From the NCBI RefSeq assembly GCF_000687475.1, contig NC_057321.1, positions 992,001 through 1,056,000 of the forward strand: a DNA stretch of 64,000 bases. Direction: 5' to 3'. This stretch comes from Ustilaginoidea virens (lineage: Eukaryota > Ascomycota > Sordariomycetes > Hypocreales > Clavicipitaceae). Below the pieces are notes generated by a model that was not told where the DNA came from, did not search any database, and saw only the letters and a program-made list of their open reading frames with translations. Positions 26,306-34,881 of the stretch are shown here, piece after piece (positions within the stretch are counted from its first letter, which is position 1; the number at the start of each line of letters is the position of its first letter). The position numbers and the translations under genes were made by a program.

Positions 26306-26648
26306 TATTAGTGTCACATTAAGGGGTACCTAGTTGTACGTAGGGTTATACGCGTGGTATTAAGTACTGTAAGGTCACCGGTCAAAGGTATGATTACTTC
26401 TTTGATTATGACTGACTAATTAAGAGGAAAGAAAGGAAGCAAAAGAGTAATTACACGATATGGCCTTTTTGTGCGTGCCGTAGTCACGTGCTTCGGCGCG
26501 GTCGGGCCGGACTGCCCGCGTGCCCTACCGGGCTCAGGGGCATAGGGGCAAAAGTGGCCACATCGTGCGTAACGGGTGTGCGCGGCACATTTGTCGCAAT
26601 GTGCCCAATTGGTGCCTAATTAGGCACCTTGCGACAGCGATTCCGACA
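26306..26648 (-). repeat. 5' LTR of family-B copy 2 (343 bp)
   Basis: In element sense it starts TGTCGGAATCGCTGTCGC and ends GTGACACTAATA, the RIP version of GTGACACCAACA. Confidence 0.9.
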
Positions 26649-26783
26649 AAAAACGCTTAATTTGTATAGGAAAAAAAAAAGGTCTGCTCCTGCCTATATA
26701 AACGAAAAACCTATAAGCGTAGATTTTAGGGAAAGTTCCTCGCGCGCCGCCCCGCACCATACCAGCGCCCGACGGCACACCCT
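26649..26783. repeat. Fragment of the rDNA-spacer promoter-like repeat
   Basis: It matches 10711-10850 closely, with fewer C-to-T changes: A-run, GGTCTGCTCCTGCCTATATA, and CCGACGGCACACCCT at the end. It sits between two family-B LTRs and so marks a second, broken spacer copy. Confidence 0.8.
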
Positions 26784-26790
26784 GGATTGA

Positions 26791-27073
26791 TTGTACGTAG
26801 GGTTGCGCGCGTGGTATGATGTACCGGGTGGTTACGAAGCAACGGATTCTATTGCTTTACTTATGACTATCTAGAAAAGGTAGGAAAGGAAGCAAAAGAG
26901 GGGGGAATTACACAATATGGCCTCTTTTGTACGTGTGCCGTAGTCACGTGCATCGGCGTAGTCGGGCCGGGCCCGCGTGCCCTACCGGGAAAGGGGCTAC
27001 ATCGTGCGCAACGGTGCGCGACATATCCGTCGCAATGTGCCCAATTGGGCACACTGCGACAGCGATTCCGACA
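26791..27073 (-). repeat. Truncated solo LTR, family-B subgroup 2
   Basis: It resembles the LTRs of the element at 41663-50703 (same GATGTACCGGGTGGT and AAGCAACGGATTC segments) and ends ATTCCGACA. Its other terminus (about 40-60 bp) is missing. Confidence 0.8.
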
Positions 27074-27293
27074 CTTACAGTAAGTGCGCGCGGCCAAAGG
27101 GATATAGGTGTCAATTGTACCAAGTAAGAGTAACTTGGTATAATACAGACTCTTTTAGCCGTATGGTCAAGAGGTTAGGTTTTACCTGGCAATGTGCGCA
27201 GACACCCCCTTAGGCCCCTTTAGGCCACTTCGTTACAGAGTGAAATATTGTACAAAGGGACACCCTTAGACCCCCGAGACCCAGCGAGAGGAA
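27074..27293. other. Non-coding gap
   Basis: There is no gene or repeat I recognise between the LTR remnant and the LINE-like ORF. Confidence 0.5.
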
Positions 27294-28403
27294 TTACACG
27301 TTCATCAGATCCTCTACGACTTTATTCACATTAGGCACCTTAGGGATGTGACTTTCGCGCTTCCTTTTCTTTTCCTTGCGCTTAGCTCCTTCGCCAGCCA
27401 GAAGCTTCATTTGGGCCACTCCCCCCGCAACCTTCGTGGCGACATATTCACCAGGTTCACGGGAGGTCCATTGAACCGGACCCAACGACTTCCCACCTGT
27501 AGCGTCCTCACAATCCCGGCAGGAGTGGGACTGGCCACAGAGGCGACAATTCCGCGGGCTCTCAGCAGTGATCAACCTCGTCTGTCCACAGATTTGCACT
27601 TGCTTTGAGACAAAGGGGACCTGCGATTCCCACATGATCTGGATGGGAGTTAGCACTGCTCTGAATTAGGGCTTACAGTGCATACGTACGGCGATAATTC
27701 CAGAGTACACCTTCTGCTGTAGGACTTGCCGAATAGCAAAATGGGCTTTAAGGCTGTGCAGCTCACGGAATAGAAAGACGTCTGCTGCAATATCCTCAAT
27801 GCTATTCAGGGGTCCCACTGGTATAAACCACGACGACTTGGACTTAGGGCCGGCGATAACTCTAAAGGGCGCAACCATGATAGGGATGTTTCTCGAACGC
27901 GATGTGATCCGTTCGTTCTGTAGGATCGAGAGGGCTTGGTCCCTAGCAGCGGTGGAGTTATAGAGGGCAGCGACATAACTATTACCGCTGGCCGTGAGGG
28001 CTGCCAAGCCATCTTTCGCCCTGGACAATATGACGAGATCCTTTAATGCCTTGATTTGCTGCACCGTTTTCGGTTGCTCCTGGCGCGGAATAGTAAGAAA
28101 AAGGGCTCTGCCGGAGTTCGACAGTTGAACCCTGTCGGACTCCGAGATGCGGGTGAGTGTAGCAATCTGGCGCTCCTTGTCGGACTTAAGAGCCGGAGCG
28201 GACGATTCTGGGACCGGGGCTTGGACTTGAACCTGTTCCTCTAAGGCAGGAGCCTTACGTTTCCTATGCTTGGCCTTCTCTCTGGGGGGTTGGGGGGCAG
28301 GGGGGGTCGGAACTGCGACGTTCTTACCCTTCTTAGGGGCGGGGGCTTCGCGCGGGTTTTGCTTTTCAGCCGACTGCTTGTCCTTTTTCGCCACTGTTAT
28401 CAC
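27294..28403 (-). pseudogene. LINE-type ORF1 (Gag-like zinc-knuckle protein), one stop
   Basis: One reverse-strand frame of about 370 codons is interrupted by a single TAA at 27666-27668, most simply a CAA-to-TAA change. The N-terminal part is rich in K, P and A (APAPKKGK, PPAPQPPREK), typical of RNA-binding Gag proteins. A knuckle CRLCGQSHSCRDC (CX2CX3HX4C) lies near 27530, followed by a lysine-rich tail (KRKEKKRKRE). This arrangement fits ORF1 of fungal Tad-like LINEs. No ORF2 (reverse transcriptase) follows. The start is uncertain: the open frame begins without an ATG. Confidence 0.55.
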
Positions 28404-29183
28404 ATTAGTGATAGAGCATGACGGGTCTAATGAGTGGGATAGATGGTTTCTAGCGAGGTGCCGCCTAGAGAGTTGGGGATGCAGACGACTTGAGATTCCT
28501 TCTATGCGCTATTTGCTTCTGCAAGCTGTAAGGACATTTATTCTCTATAGCGCATCTGGGGGAAGGGTTCCCAACCTCTCAACTCCCAGGCGAGCCGAAA
28601 TAAAGGGACATAGACTAGGGCCAGTGCGCGTAGGGAAGGGACAGTGCATAGTAACAATCCGCTATGACCAAGGTAGCTAGGCAATGGGGGACCAAGGACT
28701 CGCAGTGAGAGGATCTCGTTAAACAAAGTTAGAATTAGATTACCCATCTTGACTCACTTATTTATAAAATACCGCTCGGAGGGCTTGGGTTTTAAAGGTT
28801 GCGAATTGGGGGGGGGTAGTATATAACGAGTGGATGAGAAGGTGGTTGACTAGGTCTTGAATGCTTGACGAGGTCTACCATTCTCGCGGGGGGAGAGTCT
28901 CTTATTTATGCTCGCCTTCCTCTCGCTTAGCGATACCATCTTTAGGATTTCGGCGGCTTGCGGTGTTTGCCACTCTCAAAAGAAGCGGCGTGCTCGAGCA
29001 AACGTTTAAGAAAGCCGTTTTGTTTGTTCGAGCAAACGTCGTAGGAGAGTTTGACATCCGTTCCTAGGATTCACCGTTCGGTGCGTGCTGGCGTTTGTTG
29101 GGTTCGGGCACCCATCTAGGCCGAACCGCGCGGAGGTCCCAGCACCTGTGCATCAGAGTCGGCTTTCGCCTCCTCTGCGGCCC
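28404..29183. other. Intergenic sequence, possible LINE 5' leader
   Basis: I see no supported gene. If the ORF1 relic is a LINE, its untranslated leader would occupy the left part. A direct repeat TCGAGCAAACGT occurs at about 28994-29005 and 29028-29039. Confidence 0.4.
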
Positions 29184-29224
29184 ACGGTATCTAATCGTCT
29201 TCGATCCCCTAACTTTCGTTCCTA

Positions 29225-29260
<36 letters not shown>

Positions 29261-29274
29261 AGTTAGTCTTCAAT
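29184..29274 (-). rRNA. Isolated 18S rRNA fragment (about 91 bp)
   Basis: It matches the 18S segment also present at about 17923-18000, but unlike that copy it is almost unmutated (TCGATCCCCTAACTTTCGTT and GCTTTCGCAGTAGTTAGTCT are preserved). It is far too short to work; it is a stray insertion upstream of the glycosyltransferase gene. Confidence 0.85.
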
Positions 29275-29534
29275 GTTTTTCCTGCCCTAACATCTTACAT
29301 TCTGCACGCTTCCTAATATTCTTGGAGCTTCCGGCTGCTCCTGACTAGAGCCGTCGCACTGTGGCACCGTCTCTCGTCTCTGTAAAGAGTGTCGCAGCTC
29401 GTGCAGCCTTTTTCAGACGCCCATTATCAACCTCATCCTAGCAAGCGCCCTGGAACAAGTGTCATACGCGCTCATCAGTCCCCTCCGACCAATAATGCTT
29501 TTAAACGGTCAATATAACGAGAACCCTACTGCAA

Positions 29535-29606
29535 TGCCGCTGCCGCTGCCGCTGCCGCTGCCGCTGCCGTCGTCACCGCCGTCACCGCCGCCACCGCCGC
29601 CAGTCA
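29535..29606. repeat. GCTGCC / CCGCCGTCA simple repeats in a promoter region
   Basis: About five GCTGCC hexamers are followed by CCGCC-rich triplets, 130-200 bp upstream of the glycosyltransferase start. A TTATAAG box at 29663-29669 lies 66 bp before the ATG. Confidence 0.7.
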
Positions 29607-29734
29607 CCGCCATCTCATCACCGCCATCCCGTCAACGGCCCCGTCGCCGGACCTCGGCCGCCTTATAAGCCCCCTTCGCTCGCACACCCGCATCTGCCTC
29701 GCCGTAATCCTCCCGTCAGACGCCAATCCAAGCA

Positions 29735-31018
29735 ATGAAAGTCCTCCTCCACTCTCACTTCCCAGCCGGCCACGCCCTCCCCATGCAAGCCGTCGCCCAG
29801 GCGCTGACCTCGCGCGGCCACGCCGTCGTCTGGCTCACGTCGCGCGACAACGAGGCCCGCGTCGCCTTCACGGGCGCCCAGTTCGCCGCCACGCAGGCCG
29901 TCGCCGCCGTCGACGCCCCCCTCGCCAGGGACCACAGCTCGGGCGTCTTCCCCACGGCCTACAAGCACCTCGACGCCCGGCTCCTCGCCCAGGTCAGCGA
30001 CTACCGCGAGGTGCTTGCTCGGTTCGCGCCCGACCTTGTCCTCGTGGATGTGTTTCCCCACGGCGCCCGGGCGCTGTACGACCTCGGGGAGGGTCCCGTC
30101 TTTGCCACGCTGGGCGTGATTCCCATGTACACGTCGCATCTGCGCGCTCCTCTGCCCAGCTCGGGAATGTGCCCGCCCGCACGGTGCCTGGCACGGGTGC
30201 AGAACGCGCTGCGTCAGCTCCTGAACCGCTGGCTTTGGCAGCCCTTGCACCTGGCCCCTGACCTGAACGCGCAGCGGGCACGGCTGGGACTGGCTCCGCT
30301 TCCGCCTCGAGAAGCACCCGAGTGGTTCGCGTACAGTCCGCATCTACACATCCAGGCGTCCTGTCCGTCCCTCGAGTTCAACCAGCTCCCCTGTTCTCCA
30401 GCACACGAGAAACACACCACCTTTGTCGGCCCGCTCGTCACCCGGACAGATGCCGACCCCTCCAAGCTCCCAGGTTGGTGGGCCGAGCTGCCAACCACGA
30501 GACAAATTGTCGGAATCACGCAGGGGACGCTCGCCATGGATCCCGCATCTCTCATAGTCCCCTCCATCCGAGCCCTCAAGGACCACGAGCAGCTTATTCT
30601 CGTCGTCGTGTCCCCGTACGTGCAAGACATCCAGGCCCGCGTGGGGAGCTGCCCAAACGTGCGGTACGCGGCCTGGCTGCCGTACGGGCTTCTTCTCCCG
30701 CGTCTCTCCCTGCTCATCACCAACGGAGGCTACGGCAGCGTCACCCAGGCGCTGTCGCATGGCGTTCCTCTGCTGTGCGCGGGGCAATCGGAGGACAAGA
30801 GGGACACGGCCGCCCGGGTGACGTTTTCCGGTGCGGGCGTCGACCTGAGGACGGACAACCCGTCGGCGGAAAGCGTGAGAGCGGCTGCCTGCGCGATACT
30901 CGGCGACGAGGCCTACAAAGCGAGGGCGCGACGCGTGGGCGACGAGCTTAATCGGCTGGGGGGAGCCGATGCCGCCTGCGATGCGTTAGAAGACTTGGTT
31001 CGGAGCACCAAGATATAA
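29735..31018 (+). CDS. UDP-glycosyltransferase, GT1 family (MGT/YjiC-like)
   Basis: This single-exon gene of 427 codons starts at an ATG in good context (AGCAATGAAA). The N-terminal domain begins MKVLLHSHFPAGHALPMQAV, the acceptor-side Rossmann start of GT-B enzymes. The C-terminal donor domain has TNGGYGSVTQALSHGVPLL (about 330-348) followed by AGQSEDKRDTAARV, the nucleotide-sugar binding signature. The usual histidine of HGG is an asparagine. Enzymes of this type move a sugar from a UDP-sugar to a small hydrophobic acceptor in the cytosol; the acceptor cannot be told from sequence. There is no signal peptide or C-terminal membrane anchor. Length matches the bacterial-type MGT branch rather than sterol glucosyltransferases. 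GC content is high and no RIP damage is visible. Confidence 0.88.
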   Translation: MKVLLHSHFPAGHALPMQAVAQALTSRGHAVVWLTSRDNEARVAFTGAQFAATQAVAAVDAPLARDHSSGVFPTAYKHLDARLLAQVSDYREVLARFAPDLVLVDVFPHGARALYDLGEGPVFATLGVIPMYTSHLRAPLPSSGMCPPARCLARVQNALRQLLNRWLWQPLHLAPDLNAQRARLGLAPLPPREAPEWFAYSPHLHIQASCPSLEFNQLPCSPAHEKHTTFVGPLVTRTDADPSKLPGWWAELPTTRQIVGITQGTLAMDPASLIVPSIRALKDHEQLILVVVSPYVQDIQARVGSCPNVRYAAWLPYGLLLPRLSLLITNGGYGSVTQALSHGVPLLCAGQSEDKRDTAARVTFSGAGVDLRTDNPSAESVRAAACAILGDEAYKARARRVGDELNRLGGADAACDALEDLVRSTKI

Positions 31019-31847
31019 AGTGATTTGTGTTATTTAGACACAGGATGGCGGAAGAGGACACTGTTGCAGGCATCCATCCCCGTTAAGTCTGCTTTCCGGC
31101 TGGAAATCCTATACGCTCCCTCGGGCTCGGCGTAGACTTTTCCTCTTGCGTGGCCACATACGCCGATAAAGAGTAACCATGCCGGAGCCCGCGCGGACAA
31201 AAGCTCAGCACATCCATTGTGAAAGATGAGGCGCCCATATTCTTTGACTCGTCTCGCGCACTGAGCAAGATTTAAGCGTCTCGATGTCCTATTTGGCGCA
31301 TAACTGGGCTTCGTAGTAGAGTGAGCGTAAAAATTGAATTCGTCTTCTCAGAGCCTTTATTTATTTGTTTTCCGGCGTTTCGGCGTCATGGCGTTTTCGC
31401 TTTATATTATACAATAGACCACCCTTTCACAGCAAAGCGTTGTTCGAGGGAAACATGTGGCATGAAGCAAAAACGCCATAACGTTAAAACGCCGGAAAAC
31501 AAATAAGCAGAGGCTTTGATGAGACGAATTCTTTACATAGATACAAAACTTCGTTATGGTTCTCGTATAGGCACGAGTATAGATGTAAGAGTCAGGGGTA
31601 CGTGGGAACCTCCGTCCCGGTGACGTATACTCACAGCCAACAGCCATCCTCAGCCTTCAAGATGGTGCCGAGGCAGGACGCACAGGAAAGCTACAGTGAA
31701 CAGACACACCAGCAGGCCCTGGTACCTGTACGATTCTAGTGTGAGCATGATCTTCTTGGGCCAACTTTCTAGCTTGGATTCAGTAAAAGACAGCATGAGA
31801 CGGCAACGGCAAAAGTGCAAAATGTGTGTTTGCTTCAACCACCAGGT
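31019..31847. other. Convergent intergenic region
   Basis: This lies between the 3' ends of the glycosyltransferase and ATM1-like genes. Apart from the hairpin MITE at 31336-31531, I see no gene. Confidence 0.6.
31336..31531. mobile_element. Short hairpin MITE-like element (196 bp)
   Basis: Inverted arms of about 66 bp begin and end with GAATTC and share TTATTTGTTTTCCGGCGTTT on the left with its complement on the right. A loop of about 60 bp separates them. The structure fits a non-autonomous DNA transposon. I cannot settle the target duplication, although a weak TAAA similarity continues outside the arms. Confidence 0.7.
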
Positions 31848-31971
31848 CTACATTCTTCCTCCGCCGTCGTCTTTTCTCTCCCTGTGCGCACCAGGCTCCT
31901 CTGCGCCGCGGTCGTTGAAGAGCATTTCCTGGGCTACTGACGTCAGCATCAACTTGGACAAGAGGAGAACA

Positions 31972-32004
<33 letters not shown>

Positions 32005-34049
32005 AGCAAGAGGCAGACAGACTCACCGCTCCACAGCTCCGAATAAACGCCCGCCCGGTCAATCAGCTCTCGGTGCGTGCCCATCTCGGCCACCTTCCCC
32101 TCCTTGAGCACGATGATGAGATCCGAGTCGAAAATGGTTCGCAGGCGGTGGGCGACAAAGACGCTGGTGCGGCCCTTTTCCCTTAGAATGCCGTTGATGT
32201 TGCTCATGAGCGCCTGCTCCGTGTGCGTGTCCAACGCGCTGGTGGCTTCGTCAAAGAACAGCAGCGGCGGGTCCTTGAGCAGCAGCCTGCTCACCGCGAG
32301 GCGCTGCTTCTCGCCACCAGAGATCATCAAGCCCCGCTCGCCGACCTTGGTGCCGTAGCCGTCGGGAAAGCGCTCGATGGTGTCGTGGATGCGCGCGCGT
32401 TTCGCGGCCGCGACGACGTCCTCGAGGGGCGCGTCGACGAGCCCGTAGCGGATGTTGTGCTCGACGGTGTCGTTGAACAGCGGGGTGTCCTGGGGCACCA
32501 CGCCGATTGACCTCCGGAGCGAGTCCACGCTGACGTCGCGGATGTCCTGGTCGTCAATCGTGATGCGGCCGCCCTGCACGTCGTACGAGCGGAAGAGGAG
32601 CCGCAGCAGCGTCGACTTGCCGCAGCCGCTGGGTCCGACAATGGCAACCTTCTTGCCGGCCGGGATGGTCAGGGACATGTTCCTCAGGATGGGCCGGGCG
32701 GGGTGGTAGCCAAACGTGACGTCTTCAAACTTGATTTCCCCCCCGCGCGTGAGGGCCAGCGGCCGGGCGTCTGGCTTGTCCGCGATGCTGACGTTCACCT
32801 TTTGCAGGCTGAAGAGCGTCTCCATGTCGAGCAGCGACTGGCGCAGCTCCCGATACACGGAGCCGAGGAAGTTGAGGGGGACCGAGAGCTGGAAGACGAG
32901 CTGGTTGACCATGACGAGGTCGCCGACCGTCAGGGATCCGGCGGCGACCCCGTCGGCCGCCAGATACATCATGGCGGTCAGGGCCGACGAGAATATGATG
33001 TTCTGCCCGCTGTTGAGCAGCGCGAGCGACGTGGCCACCTTGATGGAGCTCCTCTCGTAGTCCCGCAGCGCCTTGTCGTAGCGGGCCACCTCGAACCTCT
33101 CGTTGTTGAAGTGCTTGACGGCCTCGTAGTTGATGAGGGAGTCCACGGCCACCGTCGAGGCCCTGTTGTCGGCGGCGTTGGCCTGCCTCCGAAACTTTGT
33201 GCGCCAAGCCGTCGTCCAGATGGTAAAGGCAGTGTAGCCGACCATTGTCAGGGCGGTGATGGCGGCGAACTTGGCGCCGTACTGCCACGTCAGGATACCG
33301 CACACCAGGCCGATCTCCAGCGCCGTCGGTATGATGTGGAACACCATGCTGGTCAGCAGGAAGCTGATGCCTTTGGTGCCCCTGTCGATGGCCCTGGTCA
33401 GGCCGCCCGTCTGCTTGGAAAGATGGAAGCTCAGGTCGAGCCGCAGCAGATGGTCGAAGACGTTGCGCGCCACGCGCCGAATGGCCTTTTGCGCGACGGA
33501 CGCAAACACTGCGTTTCGGAGCTCCTGGAAGACGGTGGCGCCTATTCTCGCGGCGCCATACGCTACGATGACGCTTCCCGCGGCCGCGGCGGCGGTCCCG
33601 CCGACGGCCGCGAAGTCAATATTCATCGAGTCCACGATGCTCTTGAAATAAAACGGCACCTGGACGTTGAGCAGCTTGGCTCCGAGGAGCAGCGACACCG
33701 CCGCGCCCACGCGCAACTTGGTGCCGAGGCTGTCCTTTGGCCAGAGGTAGCGGGTCATTTCCCTGATGATGGCCCAGTCGGCCTTGCGCTGCTCCGCCGC
33801 CGACTTGTCCACCCCCATCGACTCGAGCGGATCGCGATTTTCTTTCGGCTGAGCCGCGTCGGAGGCAGCTTTCTTTCCGGGCATCTGTTTGCGGCCAAGG
33901 GGAGCTGGGGCTGCTGCTCGAAAAGGTCGAGCGCGTGCCGACGCGCTTGGTCGTTGAGGAAGCCATGGCGCGCGCGCGCCGTCGTGAGCTTCCCAGAAAC
34001 GGCACCGGGGGCAAAGAATCGACGGCCGCGGCAACAACCGCGGTATCAT
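31848..34049 (-). CDS. ATM1: Mitochondrial ABC transporter of the ATM1/ABCB7 type
   Basis: There are two exons, 32027-34049 and 31848-31936, joined across a 90-bp intron, giving 703 residues. The N-terminus is arginine-rich and lacks acidic residues early on, as in a mitochondrial presequence. A six-helix ABC membrane domain starts near residue 110. The nucleotide-binding domain shows GPSGCGKST (Walker A, about 471), [11 protein letters not shown] (Q loop), ISGGEKQR (signature, about 575), [12 protein letters not shown] (Walker B, about 600) and AHRLRTI (H loop). ATM1 half-transporters dimerise in the inner membrane and export a sulfur-containing compound needed for cytosolic iron-sulfur protein assembly. 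The second exon begins VAQEMLFN, a conserved tail. The in-frame intron could be read through, adding 30 residues rich in F, but splicing restores the conserved tail. The symbol is by family resemblance. Confidence 0.9.
31937..32026 (-). other. Intron of the ATM1-like gene with a 30-bp homopolymer
   Basis: The donor is GTGAGT and the acceptor GACGTCAG; length 90 bp is a multiple of three with no stop. It holds a run of about 30 T on the coding strand. Joining gives [10 protein letters not shown], as in relatives. Confidence 0.75.
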
Positions 34050-34384
34050 GGTGCGTTCTTACTTGTCCCCTCTCCTAGAGCGCGGCGGCCATTGCGGTAA
34101 AGGGAAACAAAAAAAAAAAAAAGGTCCAAGGAGGCGAGCGGCACTTTGTTGTCGGGGACTATTTAGGAGCTGTGGGTGGCGGCGGGGTGCTTGGGCGTCT
34201 CGTCTCGTCTCGTCTCGTCTCGTCTCGGTTGGATCGACGAGGCTGGAGGGAACACGACGGCAAAACAATGCACACGGGCGGCAAGCTGGACAACTGAGTT
34301 GAGTTCCGACGCTCCAGTCCCATGCCCGACGAGGTTTATCAGAGCTTGCATCCAGAATCCCATCAAGGTGCCGCGAGCCGCACG
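34050..34384. promoter_or_regulatory. Upstream region of the ATM1-like gene
   Basis: It contains a 13-15 bp A run near 34110 and a CTCGT pentamer repeat (about six units, 34196-34229). The Copia of family C inserted 335 bp upstream of the ATG. Confidence 0.5.
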
Positions 34385-34578
34385 TGTCGGCGGGGATACC
34401 GGTGGATTCGTATGTGTCGGGAATGTTCGGCTACGAATGTGGCACATGTAACCGAGGGAACAGTAGCCCCTTAGGGTTACCCCCGTGCCCACTATAAATA
34501 GCTGGTGACCTGAGTATTGTTGAGTCAATACAGGTCAACCTTTACCAATATACCGCTTTCTCTCCCTGCTTCCTGACA
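34385..34578 (+). repeat. 5' LTR of family-C Copia (194 bp)
   Basis: It starts TGTCGGCGGGG, ends TTCCTGACA, and has a TATAAATA box at 34493-34500 that would drive transcription of the element. Confidence 0.95.
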
Positions 34579-34881
34579 TGGTAGCAATTGTGTAAATAAC
34601 ACAGCAACCTCTTTCTTATCCTATTATTAGGTGCCACAGCACTATATCGTTCGATATCTAAGATTATGCTACAGCTACCGCTCTTCTCGGATAACCATTG
34701 AGGTGTGACAGTGGATTCCGGCTGAATCTATTGAAACCTCGTGTTGTTGTTATACTCGTGTGGCCTCCCACAACAAAGGAAGCTATTCGGAAGATCGCGA
34801 TATCCTTCGTAGTTCATTTGTGATTGACCTGTTCAGTCAGATTATCAGCCTTTTGTGCCCTAAACATTACAGACAGCAAAG

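Larger units (their letters stand above)
19248..26648 (-). mobile_element. Full-length but decayed Copia, family B copy 2
   Basis: This 7.4-kb reverse-strand element is bounded by two 343-bp LTRs. From its 5' end (right) it reads a gag-like region, a knuckle and protease region, a GAG-pre-integrase/integrase region, a linker, reverse transcriptase and RNase H. All are broken by RIP-type stops; open fragments remain at 22899-23279 (protease/integrase start), 20634-20942 (RT) and 20016-20366 (RNase H). The target duplications do not match (ATAAT on the left, AAAAA on the right), so the flanks have been rearranged since insertion. Confidence 0.9.

Noticed and set aside
32703..34100. Plus-strand open frame of 465 codons
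   Set aside because: It is antisense to the ATM1-like gene, has no family features, and results from GC-rich codon use.
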